Assembly: GCF_032926325.1 (NCBI RefSeq)
Contig: NZ_CP136709.1
Span: 1,463,501 to 1,527,500, forward strand
Length of the DNA stretch: 64,000 nt
Origin: Aestuariibaculum lutulentum
GTDB lineage: Bacteria > Bacteroidota > Bacteroidia > Flavobacteriales > Flavobacteriaceae
Direction of reading: 5' to 3'
Shown: one piece after another, positions 1-8,235 of the stretch
Position numbering within the stretch: the first letter of the stretch is position 1
Layout of the letters: the number at the start of each line of letters is the position of its first letter
Notes under the pieces: generated by a model
The model's input: the letters and a program-made list of their open reading frames with translations, nothing else
Database searches by the model: none
What the model was told of the DNA's origin: nothing
Translations under genes and position numbers: made by a program

Positions 1-2
1 AA

Positions 3-173
3 GACTTCGACCTGGGTGAATTAGACAATATTATTCTCAATACCAAATCCGGATTGTTTGTTGTAAAGAAGATAGAGGCAGATAGGTATTTAGGGGTCGT
101 TACATACGATGCAAGTAAACTTGCCCTTATTCATAGAAGATTACAAAGTCTATTTGCAGAAACCGAGGTCTAA
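3..173 (+). CDS. Roadblock/LC7-like protein, 3' fragment (5' end outside window)
   Basis: Only the last 56 codons are inside the window, reading open from base 3 to a TAA at 171-173. The fragment contains a strand-strand-helix run (SGLFVVKKIEADRYLGVVTYD followed by a C-terminal helix) that resembles the end of a Roadblock/LC7 domain, a fold used as a dimerisation platform for small GTPases. The next gene encodes a protein of similar pattern 54 bases downstream on the same strand, so the two probably form an operon. The family call rests on secondary-structure-like pattern only. Confidence 0.55.
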   Translation, partial: DFDLGELDNIILNTKSGLFVVKKIEADRYLGVVTYDASKLALIHRRLQSLFAETEV

Positions 174-227
174 AAACCTCTCCCCAATAAAAACCCAAAA
201 TAATTATAAACTTAACCATTAAAAATT

Positions 228-602
228 ATGGCAGATTTTTTGAACACATTCGTAAATGATTTAAAAAGCAATTTAAGCGGATTCGTTGCTGTTGCAGTAA
301 CCGAAGTAAAGACAGGAATGTCTTATATTTCTAATACTTTAGATCCAAGTTTCGATCCAGAATTAGCTTCAGCTTATAACTTAGAAGTTGTAAAAGCAAA
401 GTTAAATGCTATCCGAGCTTTAAAGTTAAATGAGAAAATCGACGATATTCTAATTACACTAAACTCTCAAATTCATATTATCAATTTAGCTGAAAACGGA
501 GAGTACTTTGTGTATTTGGCTGTAGATTCTAGCAAAGCAAACTTAGGTATGGCGCGAGCTACCTTAAGGAAATATACTGCTGATATTGCTTCTAAACTAT
601 AG
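228..602 (+). CDS. Roadblock/LC7-like small protein
   Basis: This is a 124-residue soluble protein without signal peptide or membrane segment. It starts with an amphipathic helix (MADFLNTFVNDLKSNLSG), continues with a strand (FVAVAVTEVKTGMSYIS) and ends with a strand plus long helix (YFVYLAVDSSKANLGMARATLRKY). This order is typical of Roadblock/LC7 proteins. It follows another Roadblock-like fragment with a short gap, suggesting a two-gene unit, and is closed by a hairpin at 623-658. Specific partner and role cannot be read from the sequence. Confidence 0.55.
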   Translation: MADFLNTFVNDLKSNLSGFVAVAVTEVKTGMSYISNTLDPSFDPELASAYNLEVVKAKLNAIRALKLNEKIDDILITLNSQIHIINLAENGEYFVYLAVDSSKANLGMARATLRKYTADIASKL

Positions 603-622
603 AAAATTAGTATCTTTGCACC

Positions 623-658
623 AAATAAAGCTGTATTTAATACAGCTTTATTTGTTTT
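623..658 (+). terminator. Rho-independent terminator
   Basis: A 13-bp stem (AAATAAAGCTGTA paired with TACAGCTTTATTT) has a 5-base loop and is followed by a T-rich run. It lies after the Roadblock gene. A TAnnTTTG box (TATCTTTG, 611-618) lies just upstream, so the hairpin could alternatively sit in the leader of the dus gene. Confidence 0.7.
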
Positions 659-681
659 TAGGATATTAATTTTTGAAGCAT

Positions 682-1677
682 ATGCCCAAAATTGGCGATA
701 TAGTTTTACCGGAATTTCCATTGCTTTTAGCACCAATGGAAGATGTGAGTGATCCACCATTTCGTGCCCTGTGTAAAGAACAAGGTGCCGATGTGGTGTA
801 TACGGAGTTTGTGTCGAGTGAAGGTTTAATTCGTAACGCTGCCAAAAGTGTTATGAAGCTGGATATCTATGAAAAGGAGCGCCCTGTAGGCATTCAGATT
901 TTCGGAGCCAATATGGACAGTATGCTGCAAACCATAGATATCGTTGCCGAGTCGAAACCAGATTTTATCGATATTAACTTTGGTTGTCCGGTAAAAAAAG
1001 TAGTAAGTAAAGGAGCAGGAGCAGGAATCTTAAAAGATGTATGCTTGATGGAGCAACTTACTGCCGAAATGGTAAAACGTACCAGTATTCCCATTACCGT
1101 AAAAACCCGTTTAGGTTGGGATCATGAGTCTATACGTATCGTTGAGGTTGCCGAACGTTTACAGGATGTAGGCTGTCAGGCGATTGCTATTCACGGTCGT
1201 ACAAGAGCTCAAATGTATAAAGGCAATGCCGACTGGAAACCTATTGCACAAGTAAAAAATAACCCAAGAATGCATATTCCTGTTTTTGGAAACGGCGATG
1301 TTGATACGCCCGAAAAAGCTGTGGAAATGCGCGATAGTTATGGGTTGGACGGAGCCATGATTGGTCGTGCCAGTATTGGTAATCCTTGGTTTTTTAAACA
1401 AGTAAAACACTTCTTTAAAACTGGTGAGCATTTAGGACCCATTTCAATCGAAGAGCGAGTAGAAGCTGCTCGCAGACACCTGCAAATGTCTATCGACTGG
1501 AAAGGAGAAGTGCTTGGTGTTTTCGAAACGCGCCGTCATTACACCAATTATTTTAAAGGTATTCCGCATTTTAAAGATTATCGTACTAAAATGGTAACCA
1601 GCGACGACCCGAAAGATGTGTTCGCTGCCTTCGATGAGGTTTTAGAAAACTTTTCGGATTACCAGTTCTCAAGTTAA
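682..1677 (+). CDS. dus: tRNA-dihydrouridine synthase (DusB-type)
   Basis: This FMN-dependent enzyme reduces uridines in the tRNA D-loop to dihydrouridine. The translation has the hallmarks of the Dus TIM barrel: an N-terminal LLLAPMEDVSDPPFR motif, the DINFGCPVKKVV segment with the catalytic cysteine, the KTRLGWD loop, the IAIHGRTR phosphate-binding segment and a GDGAMIGRAS-like end (DGAMIGRASIGNPW). Length, 331 residues, is normal for the family. I use the ATG at 682 because the longer frame needs a TTG at 673 that adds only three residues. The gene stands alone and converges with the following minus-strand gene. Confidence 0.93.
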   Translation: MPKIGDIVLPEFPLLLAPMEDVSDPPFRALCKEQGADVVYTEFVSSEGLIRNAAKSVMKLDIYEKERPVGIQIFGANMDSMLQTIDIVAESKPDFIDINFGCPVKKVVSKGAGAGILKDVCLMEQLTAEMVKRTSIPITVKTRLGWDHESIRIVEVAERLQDVGCQAIAIHGRTRAQMYKGNADWKPIAQVKNNPRMHIPVFGNGDVDTPEKAVEMRDSYGLDGAMIGRASIGNPWFFKQVKHFFKTGEHLGPISIEERVEAARRHLQMSIDWKGEVLGVFETRRHYTNYFKGIPHFKDYRTKMVTSDDPKDVFAAFDEVLENFSDYQFSS

Positions 1678-1779
1678 TTTTTAGAGCAAATGGCAAGCCA
1701 CCGCGCTATCCGCTGTAGTTTTGTAAAATCATAGATTAAATTTCACAAAAGCTGTCGCTGCTATCGCTTTTGCAGGAGT

Positions 1780-2847
1780 TTAGAATTTTAAAGCAAAACT
1801 TGCCAATACCGCTTTATGGTCAGTAGGCCAGATGTTAAGTGGTTCTATAAATACGTCGTCGGTAGATTCTAAAACACGTTTATTTTTAGAAACATCACCT
1901 TTAGGACCAAGAATTTTTGCATCTATAAGTTGTAGTCGTTCATCGGGATAGTAAAAGATAAAATCAATACGATCTCTATCATTGGCTTCGGGGCTCCAGG
2001 CAAGTTTATTAATAGGCACTAAAGGATTATCTGCCGGATAGGTGAATCCCGGATGTGTTACAGGATTAGGATAAACTTCGCGGTAAGCATCTTTAAAACC
2101 ATGTTTTTCGACTTCGGCGGTATTTCTCCAGTTGATTACTACGCCATTGTGATCGTGAAGGTTTTTGTTAGCTTCAATCCAGTCTAAATGAGAAGGCTCG
2201 TTATTATCGCCGCCATAAACAATAAGACGACCGCGTTCGATTTCTTTTTCCGCGTCAGCGATAAAAGTATCTATAGCCTCATCACGCATCGATTCTAAGT
2301 TGTTTTTTTGAATCTGCTCAACATCCGTAACAATACTGTCCAGCTTTTTCCAAGTCGACCCATCGTAACCACGAGGCAAATACAATGCACAGTTTAAATA
2401 ATCTAGATGTCCGCTATAGAAAGCGACTTCAACACCAAGAATATTAATGATGGCTTTGGTAATTGAACCGTGGTCGTTTTTAACAGGATATAGGGCGGTT
2501 TGCTCAATAATTGGATATTTAGAAAGTAATCCGGTATCTTGACTTGGTTGCGCGTAATATGTGTGTCCTTTGGCTTTTAAAGCTTCAACAATATGATTGC
2601 TGAAATCAACGCCATTATAGTTTCTAACTTCACTAAAGGCAATTAAATCGGCGTCGGTTCTTATAATTTCATCTACAACAGCGTCAAATCCATTTTTAAC
2701 AACGGTACCTTCTTGCCAGATATTAAATTGAAGGACTTTTAGCTTGATAATTTTTTCATTTTTGCAATTTAAAAAAGTAAAGCAGAGAGACATGAAACCT
2801 ATAAAAAGACCTAACTTTCTATGGGTTTTTAGTTTATGATTAAACAT
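1780..2847 (-). CDS. Secreted endonuclease/exonuclease/phosphatase-fold lipoprotein
   Basis: The 355-residue product begins with a signal sequence that ends in a lipobox-like cysteine (LCFTFLNC), so it is probably an envelope lipoprotein. The body has the DNase I-like (EEP) fold motifs: LQFNIWQEG at the start, IAFSEVRN with the metal-binding Glu, a YSGHLD strand, VYGGDNNEPS, RIDFIFYY and the terminal TDHKAVL. The start at 2847 is preferred to an upstream in-frame start at 2964, which would run into the FtsX-type gene and lacks a signal peptide. It follows that gene by 11 bases and may be co-transcribed with it. Its substrate (sugar phosphate, nucleic acid or lipid) cannot be told. Confidence 0.8.
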   Translation of the reverse strand: MFNHKLKTHRKLGLFIGFMSLCFTFLNCKNEKIIKLKVLQFNIWQEGTVVKNGFDAVVDEIIRTDADLIAFSEVRNYNGVDFSNHIVEALKAKGHTYYAQPSQDTGLLSKYPIIEQTALYPVKNDHGSITKAIINILGVEVAFYSGHLDYLNCALYLPRGYDGSTWKKLDSIVTDVEQIQKNNLESMRDEAIDTFIADAEKEIERGRLIVYGGDNNEPSHLDWIEANKNLHDHNGVVINWRNTAEVEKHGFKDAYREVYPNPVTHPGFTYPADNPLVPINKLAWSPEANDRDRIDFIFYYPDERLQLIDAKILGPKGDVSKNKRVLESTDDVFIEPLNIWPTDHKAVLASFALKF

Positions 2848-2858
2848 ATTTTCGTGGT

Positions 2859-4064
2859 TTAGTTGGTTTTTACTAAAGATTCGGTAATGCGCGCAGAGGC
2901 AATTTTTGAAGCTATAACGCCAAGAACCGATATTGTTAGGAAGGCAACAAAAAAGTTTTCCCATTTAATGGCTACCGGATAAGGTAACGATGGTGTAATC
3001 ATTAGTAAGGCATAACGTTGCTGAAGAATCACAACAATAACACTAATGATAAGTCCAAGAAGACCACCGACAATACTCATTAAACTGCCCTGATAAAAGA
3101 AAATCCTACGGATGTCTTTAACGGTTGCTCCAATATTAAATAGGGTGTTTAAACTTTGTTTTTTGTCTAGCATCATCATAATTAACGAACCTACAATATT
3201 GAAAAACGCAATAATTAAAACTAAGGTAAATATGAGATAAACAGCAAGATTTTCGGTATTCAGCATTTTGTAAAGAGCGTCGTTTAGCTGCTCACGGTTT
3301 TTAATAAGCACCTTATCGCCTAAAATAAAACTGATTTCTTGTTTTACAGATTCGATATCAGCACTTGGTTTCAATTTGAATTCGATAGCTGTAATTTGAT
3401 TCGGTTTATAGTTTAACAGGTTTTGCGCTAAATCGATAGGAGCAAAAATGTAATTATCGTTTAAATCTTCATTAATATAAAAGATACCAACATTATTTGC
3501 TGTTACCGTATTAAATGCATTTTTAGTAGATGTTATCTGGCCTTTCCCTGGTTTAGGTACATAAATGTTTAAGGGTTTGGTGTAGTCTAAAAGCCCCAAA
3601 GAAAGGGTGTTTGATAGTCCCCAGCCTACAACAATTTCTCTGGTATTCTGATCGAGCCAACTTCCGGTATCTAAAATAGAATCTACAGAGACAATTTGTT
3701 CAAAATTTTGATCGACACCCTTAATGGTTGCTATGGTGTTTTTATTGTTAGAGGAAATGATAACACGTTCTTCAACAATTTTAGAGTATGAAGCTATGCT
3801 ATTAAGGGTATCTAATTGAGCTACTTCAGCATTTGAAAGTTCAAAAGATTTTCCGTAACTAGTTTCAGCTTTTAAATCCGGATCGACAATGCTAGAAAAC
3901 TGAAGTGTAAAATCTTTAAGTCCGGCAAAACCTGAGAGCACAATAAATAGAGAAGCGGCGCCCAAAATAACACCGACAATAGCAATAATAGTTATAAAAT
4001 TAATAGCATTGTTGCTGCTTTTAGAGCGTAAGTAACGTTTAGCTATATATAACGGAAAACTCAA
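2859..4064 (-). CDS. FtsX/LolE-type ABC transporter permease
   Basis: The protein has 401 residues and a typical MacB/FtsX plan. There is a cytoplasmic start (MSFPLYIAKRYLRSKSSNNAIN), a first membrane helix at about 22-46, a large periplasmic domain of roughly 220 residues, and three membrane helices in the last third. Proteins like this work with an ATP-binding partner in lipoprotein release or other envelope tasks; no ATPase gene is adjacent. The stop lies one base from rbfA, so the two genes are probably co-transcribed, an arrangement known in Flavobacteria. Confidence 0.88.
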   Translation of the reverse strand: MSFPLYIAKRYLRSKSSNNAINFITIIAIVGVILGAASLFIVLSGFAGLKDFTLQFSSIVDPDLKAETSYGKSFELSNAEVAQLDTLNSIASYSKIVEERVIISSNNKNTIATIKGVDQNFEQIVSVDSILDTGSWLDQNTREIVVGWGLSNTLSLGLLDYTKPLNIYVPKPGKGQITSTKNAFNTVTANNVGIFYINEDLNDNYIFAPIDLAQNLLNYKPNQITAIEFKLKPSADIESVKQEISFILGDKVLIKNREQLNDALYKMLNTENLAVYLIFTLVLIIAFFNIVGSLIMMMLDKKQSLNTLFNIGATVKDIRRIFFYQGSLMSIVGGLLGLIISVIVVILQQRYALLMITPSLPYPVAIKWENFFVAFLTISVLGVIASKIASARITESLVKTN

Positions 4065-4469
4065 TTATGATTTTTTTCTTTTATCTAAAATACTAGGGTC
4101 TTTAATAGGGTTGTCTTCGCCTTTTAACGAACGATCAATTTTTTCGATGTATTCTAACGAGTCGTCAATAAAGAATTCCAGATTAGGCATACGTCTTAAC
4201 TGGTTTTTGGTTCGTTGTGCCAATTCGTGACGAATTAAAGGGGTGTTTGATTTAATACCTTCTAATAATTCTTTGCCTTTAGCATTCGGGAAAATGCTTA
4301 AATATACTTTCGCAACACTTAAATCTACTGTTACTTTAACCTTAGATACCGATATAATAACGCCCTGCATACCACCTTGAGTAGCTGCTCCCTGTAATAC
4401 TTCAACTAAATCGCGTTGTAAAACCGATCCTATTTTCTTCTGTCTTTGACTTTCCTCTACGTTGCTCAT
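4065..4469 (-). CDS. rbfA: Ribosome-binding factor A
   Basis: This is a 134-residue KH-like protein that helps mature the 30S subunit. Recognisable segments are the N-terminal QRQKKIGSVLQRDLVEVLQ, the VSKVKVTVDLSVAKVYLSIFP strand pair and the RRMPNLEFFIDDSLEYIEKI end, all in the order expected for RbfA. A lysine-rich tail follows. It is the first gene of a minus-strand unit running into the FtsX-type permease gene with no gap. Confidence 0.93.
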   Translation of the reverse strand: MSNVEESQRQKKIGSVLQRDLVEVLQGAATQGGMQGVIISVSKVKVTVDLSVAKVYLSIFPNAKGKELLEGIKSNTPLIRHELAQRTKNQLRRMPNLEFFIDDSLEYIEKIDRSLKGEDNPIKDPSILDKRKKS

Positions 4470-4616
4470 GTTTATACCTTTTAAAGGTTACTCACTAAGT
4501 GAGATTTAAATATACCGAGATTTATCTCGAAATTAAAATTTATATTTACCAAAGTCTTCATTTTAAGCACTAAGGTTGTTTATCGTGCAAAAATACAGGA
4601 TATTTAAAGATAATCT

Positions 4617-4624
4617 TACTTTTG
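4617..4624 (+). promoter_or_regulatory. Bacteroidetes -7 box upstream of methylmalonyl-CoA epimerase gene
   Basis: TACTTTTG matches the Bacteroidetes sigma consensus TAnnTTTG and lies 37 bases before the ATG at 4661. The -33 element is not clear. Confidence 0.5.
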
Positions 4625-4660
4625 ATTTACAAATTTTGTATCTTAAATTAAAGTCATGCT

Positions 4661-5071
4661 ATGAATAAAGTTGAACATATTGGAATAGCTGTTAAAAGCC
4701 TTGAGAATTCTAACGAATTATTTGAGAAGCTACTTGGAGTACCAAGTTATAAAACCGAAGAAGTAGAGAGTGAAGGTGTGAAAACATCGTTTTTTAAAGT
4801 CGGCGATAATAAAATTGAACTATTAGAAGCGACAAAAGCTGATAGTCCGATCGCAAAATTCATTGAGAAAAAGGGAGAAGGAGTGCATCATATCGCCTTT
4901 GATGTCGAGGATATAGAAAAAGAAATAAAAAGATTAAAAGCAGAAGGATTCAAGGTTTTAAACGATGTGCCAAAGAAAGGTGCTGATAATAAGTTAGTTG
5001 TTTTTATGCATCCAAAATCAACCAACGGTGTTTTAATAGAACTTTGTCAGGAAATTAATTTTAAAGAATAA
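4661..5071 (+). CDS. mce: Methylmalonyl-CoA epimerase
   Basis: The 136-residue protein interconverts the (R) and (S) forms of methylmalonyl-CoA in propionate metabolism. It is a vicinal-oxygen-chelate protein. The first half begins MNKVEHIGIAVKSLENS with a metal-binding His, and the second half carries GVHHIAFDVEDIE with the second metal His and ends with LIELCQE with the metal Glu. Length and spacing are typical. It is a single gene with its own TAnnTTTG box, and is the last chromosomal protein gene before the tRNA used by the island. Confidence 0.93.
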   Translation: MNKVEHIGIAVKSLENSNELFEKLLGVPSYKTEEVESEGVKTSFFKVGDNKIELLEATKADSPIAKFIEKKGEGVHHIAFDVEDIEKEIKRLKAEGFKVLNDVPKKGADNKLVVFMHPKSTNGVLIELCQEINFKE

Positions 5072-5118
5072 TTTTCTTGTGGGGTTATAAAAATAGTCTT
5101 AAATTCGCAGCCGATTTC

Positions 5119-5192
5119 GGTCCTATAACTCAGTTGGTTAGAGTATCTGACTCATAATCAGAAAGTCCCTGGTTCGAGCCCAGGTGGGACCA
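5119..5192 (+). tRNA. tRNA-Met (anticodon CAT); possibly tRNA-Ile2
   Basis: A complete cloverleaf can be drawn. The acceptor stem is GGTCCTA/TGGGACC with one G-T pair, followed by a D arm, an anticodon stem TCTGA/TCAGA around loop CTCATAA (anticodon CAT at 5153-5155), and a T arm CCTGG-TTCGAGC-CCAGG. The discriminator base is A at 5192 and CCA is not encoded. CAT can be elongator Met or Ile with a modified wobble base; elongator Met is my preferred reading. The 3' end is the attachment site of the genomic island. Confidence 0.92.
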
Positions 5193-5214
5193 CGATTTTA
5201 AATCGTAAAGCCTT
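5180..5214 (+). repeat. attL: tRNA 3' end repeat of the genomic island
   Basis: This 35-bp segment covers the T-arm end and acceptor 3' strand of the tRNA and the first bases of its terminator. It recurs at 43725-43759 in the same orientation with 33 of 35 positions identical. The intact tRNA lies on this side. The pair defines a 38.5-kb element. Confidence 0.88.
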
Positions 5215-5247
5215 GTAAACGTTGAGTTTACGAGGCTTTTTATTTTT
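5207..5247 (+). terminator. Terminator of the tRNA gene
   Basis: AAAGCCTTGTAAAC pairs with GTTTACGAGGCTTT (14 bp, one G-T) around GTTGA, then a T run. It begins inside the attachment repeat; the right end of the island has its own analogous hairpin with a different loop. Confidence 0.85.
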
Positions 5248-5250
5248 AAG

Positions 5251-5270
5251 GGGGCAACATTAGGGGCAAC
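5251..5270 (+). repeat. Tandem GGGGCAAC pair near attL (probable integrase arm site)
   Basis: Two GGGGCAAC units with 12-bp periodicity lie 37 bases inside attL. The same tandem pair, in the same orientation and spacing, occurs at 43576-43595 just inside attR, beside the integrase gene. Paired short repeats at both ends are what arm-type binding sites of tyrosine integrases look like; binding is inferred. Confidence 0.6.
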
Positions 5271-5445
5271 GCAGGTTGGCTGTGTTTTATGTTGCTGTAA
5301 ATCAATGGTTTACTTTGTTAAATGTGAGTAAATTAAGTGAAATTAGCAATAATTTGCCTATAATTTTTATTTAAACCATTACTCTCTAATTCCTACATGA
5401 GCTAAGTAAATTTAAAATATAGCTCAAAATCTAACAGGTTTTGGG

Positions 5446-7137
5446 TTATAAATTATTTTCGTTAGATTCTTTATAAAATTTAAAGCTAGGGGTTTTTATT
5501 AATTTCAAATTTTCTGATATGTTTTCTGTTGTATGGATATTCCAAAATCCATTTGGATCATTATTAGAGTGAGCAATTTTAATGGCTTTTTTTCTTATAT
5601 CAATACGTTTATTAGGTGTTAAATCATAAAAAATATTTCCAATAATTTCCATTTCTGTTCCATAACATAAAAAACCACCAGTTCCCTGCAATACTGCATG
5701 ATATGCTTCTGGGAAATATATTTGTGATGAAACTACCCCATAAACTTCAATTAAAAGTTGATTTTCATTTGCTACAAATCTGTCTTTTTTAAAACTTTTT
5801 AAAGCGTCACTAACAGAATAATGTCCTACTTCTTTTAACCTTATTATATCTCCTGTATAAATTTTAGCATCATTATCGTCAATGAATCCGGTGTCTTTAC
5901 CGGCATATAACCCTTTTATCATGAATAAATCTGAACGCATAAAATTACCATAAACAGAATTTATAAAATTATTTTTAAGATCTAAACCTTTATATTTAGG
6001 ATTGTCAGAAATTACATATAGGTCCTTTTTATAAAAGAAATAATACCCGAATTTGGCATAATCAAACTCATTTAATGGGTTGATATATCTTATGTCTTTT
6101 CTTATAAAGTATTTGTTTTGATATTTTTCAATTCTATTTAAATACCTATTATTTAAAAAATATAAATTGGATGATACAGACAAAGTAAATTCCTCTCTAT
6201 TCCCATTATAGTGACATTCTTCACATAAAAATGAGTTAAAATTTGTTATTGAGCCACATTGTTTGCAAGTTTTTCTCAGGGTAGATTCAATATTTTTAAT
6301 AAAATTGACATGATTAGAATTTAATTCATCGTTTGACAGTCTTTTTCCTGATTTTTTAATCCAAAAACGTAAATAAGAATTAAGATGATCCTCAATCTCC
6401 ATGCCCAAATGGCAATCAAATTTTGAACTTAGCTCTTTCTCGAAGTATAAGAGCTTTTCCATATAGCCAGGATATTCATCCTTTATATAAACAAAATCTT
6501 CATTATTTCTTAAATGATTATCGGAAAGTTTTGAATAGTGATCTAATGAATATTTTCTGTCTTCATCAATTTCTTTGAATATATTAAGTATGTCCGGGTC
6601 CTGAGTTTTAATTAGAACAAGTACAAAAGATTCAGGAAGATAAACATTGCTTAAGTTTAATGCCTTTGCAAATAGTGGTGCAATTTCCTCATCTTTAAAT
6701 CCAGCAATGCCACAGCCAATTCGAGTAACATAATAATTTCTATCATTATTTTTTTTTGCAAAATCTATAAATTCGTTAACAAATGGTATAACTGCGTTTA
6801 TGTCAGAAAAAATTGTAGGTATCGCATAACACTTTCCTTGCAAACCTGATCCTTGTCCATATATAGCTCCAAATTTATTTAAGGCCAATTTAGCATCACC
6901 TACATCATGATGACCTTCTATATTACCTCCAAAAACAAATATGTCATTAAAAGACAATGAATCAATTTTTGTTGGAGTGAACTTTTGAATATTATTACTA
7001 TTGCTTAAACTTTTAAGATAATCATATTGAAATAAATTAGAATTAAAGATTTTATCATTATCAATATGATTTTCAAGATCTGATTTATTAGTCTGATTTT
7101 CTATTTTGTTAATTTTAAAAATATCCCAAAAACGCAT
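5446..7137 (-). CDS. Macro-like / zinc-ribbon / YopX-like fusion protein, function unknown
   Basis: This 563-residue protein shows three recognisable parts. Residues of about 65-190 contain IFVFGGNIEGHHDVGDAK, YGQGSGLQGKCYAIPT and VTRIGCGIAGF, a pattern I know from macro-domain-like nucleotide-binding proteins in phages and islands. A zinc ribbon follows (CKQCG and CEECH). The C-terminus carries TGFIDDNDAKIYTGDIIRL and TEMEIIGNIFYDL, resembling the YopX fold of phage proteins. The frame is open to a TTG at 7170, but the ATG at 7137 is the likely start. It stands alone at the island's left end, downstream of the OGG-fold gene. A role in handling ADP-ribose or other nucleotides is inference. 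Confidence 0.6.
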   Translation of the reverse strand: MRFWDIFKINKIENQTNKSDLENHIDNDKIFNSNLFQYDYLKSLSNSNNIQKFTPTKIDSLSFNDIFVFGGNIEGHHDVGDAKLALNKFGAIYGQGSGLQGKCYAIPTIFSDINAVIPFVNEFIDFAKKNNDRNYYVTRIGCGIAGFKDEEIAPLFAKALNLSNVYLPESFVLVLIKTQDPDILNIFKEIDEDRKYSLDHYSKLSDNHLRNNEDFVYIKDEYPGYMEKLLYFEKELSSKFDCHLGMEIEDHLNSYLRFWIKKSGKRLSNDELNSNHVNFIKNIESTLRKTCKQCGSITNFNSFLCEECHYNGNREEFTLSVSSNLYFLNNRYLNRIEKYQNKYFIRKDIRYINPLNEFDYAKFGYYFFYKKDLYVISDNPKYKGLDLKNNFINSVYGNFMRSDLFMIKGLYAGKDTGFIDDNDAKIYTGDIIRLKEVGHYSVSDALKSFKKDRFVANENQLLIEVYGVVSSQIYFPEAYHAVLQGTGGFLCYGTEMEIIGNIFYDLTPNKRIDIRKKAIKIAHSNNDPNGFWNIHTTENISENLKLIKTPSFKFYKESNENNL

Positions 7138-7393
7138 TTTATTAGTCTGTTTTTTGATAATTCCAAACAATTTCTAACCACTATTCTTATTAAATAGTAT
7201 TATATTAATGCAGGTTACTTGCTTTAAATTAATTTATTGAACTGTTAATAAATTTAAAGTATTTAATTGTGATGTACAATAATTTATTTCGCTGGAAGTG
7301 TATTTAAAATATGGTTTATGTTAAGCAAAAATAGAATTAAATGAAGGTACTATTTATGGCTGAAAATAGTATGTAAACATCATTTTGGATTAT

Positions 7394-8041
7394 TTAATCA
7401 AACTTCTGCTCAAACAAGAACATTTCTATGGATTCTGCCTGTAATTGGTATTTTTCAGCAAGACTATGGAGCATTGCGTTGTACTTGACATAATCCGGAT
7501 ATTTGTTTGATGGGCTAATTGTCACAATATCAAAAACTTCTTTTGGGGAGGTTAGTTGTACTAAAGCTGAAGCAACTCGAATATCATATATTAGTGCATA
7601 ATGTATATGATTAGCTCCTCTGGTGGCGAAATATAATATTTTGGTAATGTAGCTTACCCCTAAGCCTTTTATCTTCTTAAGGGTGTTAAATGCTTTTTTT
7701 AAATCGTTTTGTTTTACAGCATCTATGGCCTCTTTAATAGCTTTGAGATTGGCTTCTGAGGATATATAGTTATTTGTTCTATGGGTGCCATAGCCGGTAT
7801 CTGCAAACCCCCATACCATAGTTAATAAAAATGCTCGTAAATAGTCTCTCGAATTATTATAGTATTGGTTGTATGATTTGATTACATCTTCTCGGGTGAT
7901 GTCTTTGTTTTCAAAATCCTGTATTAAATGTTTAACCTCAGGGTTTAATTTTGACCATGTTTTAGTCCTATATGTGAATTTTGAATCTTGAATTGTGTTT
8001 ATATTAGATATTTTTAATCTATATGGCTTTAAATCAATCAT
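7394..8041 (-). CDS. 8-oxoguanine DNA glycosylase OGG-fold-like protein
   Basis: The 215-residue protein has a helix-hairpin-helix-like segment, LKKIKGLGVSYITKILYF, followed by ALIYDIRVASAL. In OGG/HhH-GPD glycosylases the corresponding places hold the catalytic Lys and Asp; here a Lys of TKILYF and the Asp of YDIRV are candidates. The N-terminal half has WGFADTGYGTHRTNNY, seen in island-borne OGG-fold proteins. A base-excision or DNA-sensing role is inferred. It is separated by 194 bases from hsdR on the same strand, and 256 bases from the macro-like gene, so it is probably transcribed independently. Confidence 0.55.
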   Translation of the reverse strand: MIDLKPYRLKISNINTIQDSKFTYRTKTWSKLNPEVKHLIQDFENKDITREDVIKSYNQYYNNSRDYLRAFLLTMVWGFADTGYGTHRTNNYISSEANLKAIKEAIDAVKQNDLKKAFNTLKKIKGLGVSYITKILYFATRGANHIHYALIYDIRVASALVQLTSPKEVFDIVTISPSNKYPDYVKYNAMLHSLAEKYQLQAESIEMFLFEQKFD

Positions 8042-8235
8042 TTTAAAATATTGTTGACAATTATATTAGAATTTAATCAGGGGATAGCTCTTTTTGAAAA
8101 TATATGTGCTTTGTTTGATTTATTACAACTAATTAAGAAAAAAGCTATTGCTGTTAATATCAATTAATACATATTTATTAATAAAAAATTTATTGTGATA
8201 AATCAGTAAAATATGGTTTAATTTAACGTATTAAA

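Noticed and set aside
1780..2964. Longer start at 2964 for the EEP lipoprotein
   Set aside because: The added 39 residues overlap the FtsX-type permease gene and hide the signal peptide that starts at 2847.
5119..5192. tRNA-Ile2 (lysidine CAT)
   Set aside because: Not excluded, but the anticodon stem and overall form looked closer to elongator Met; a covariance model would decide.
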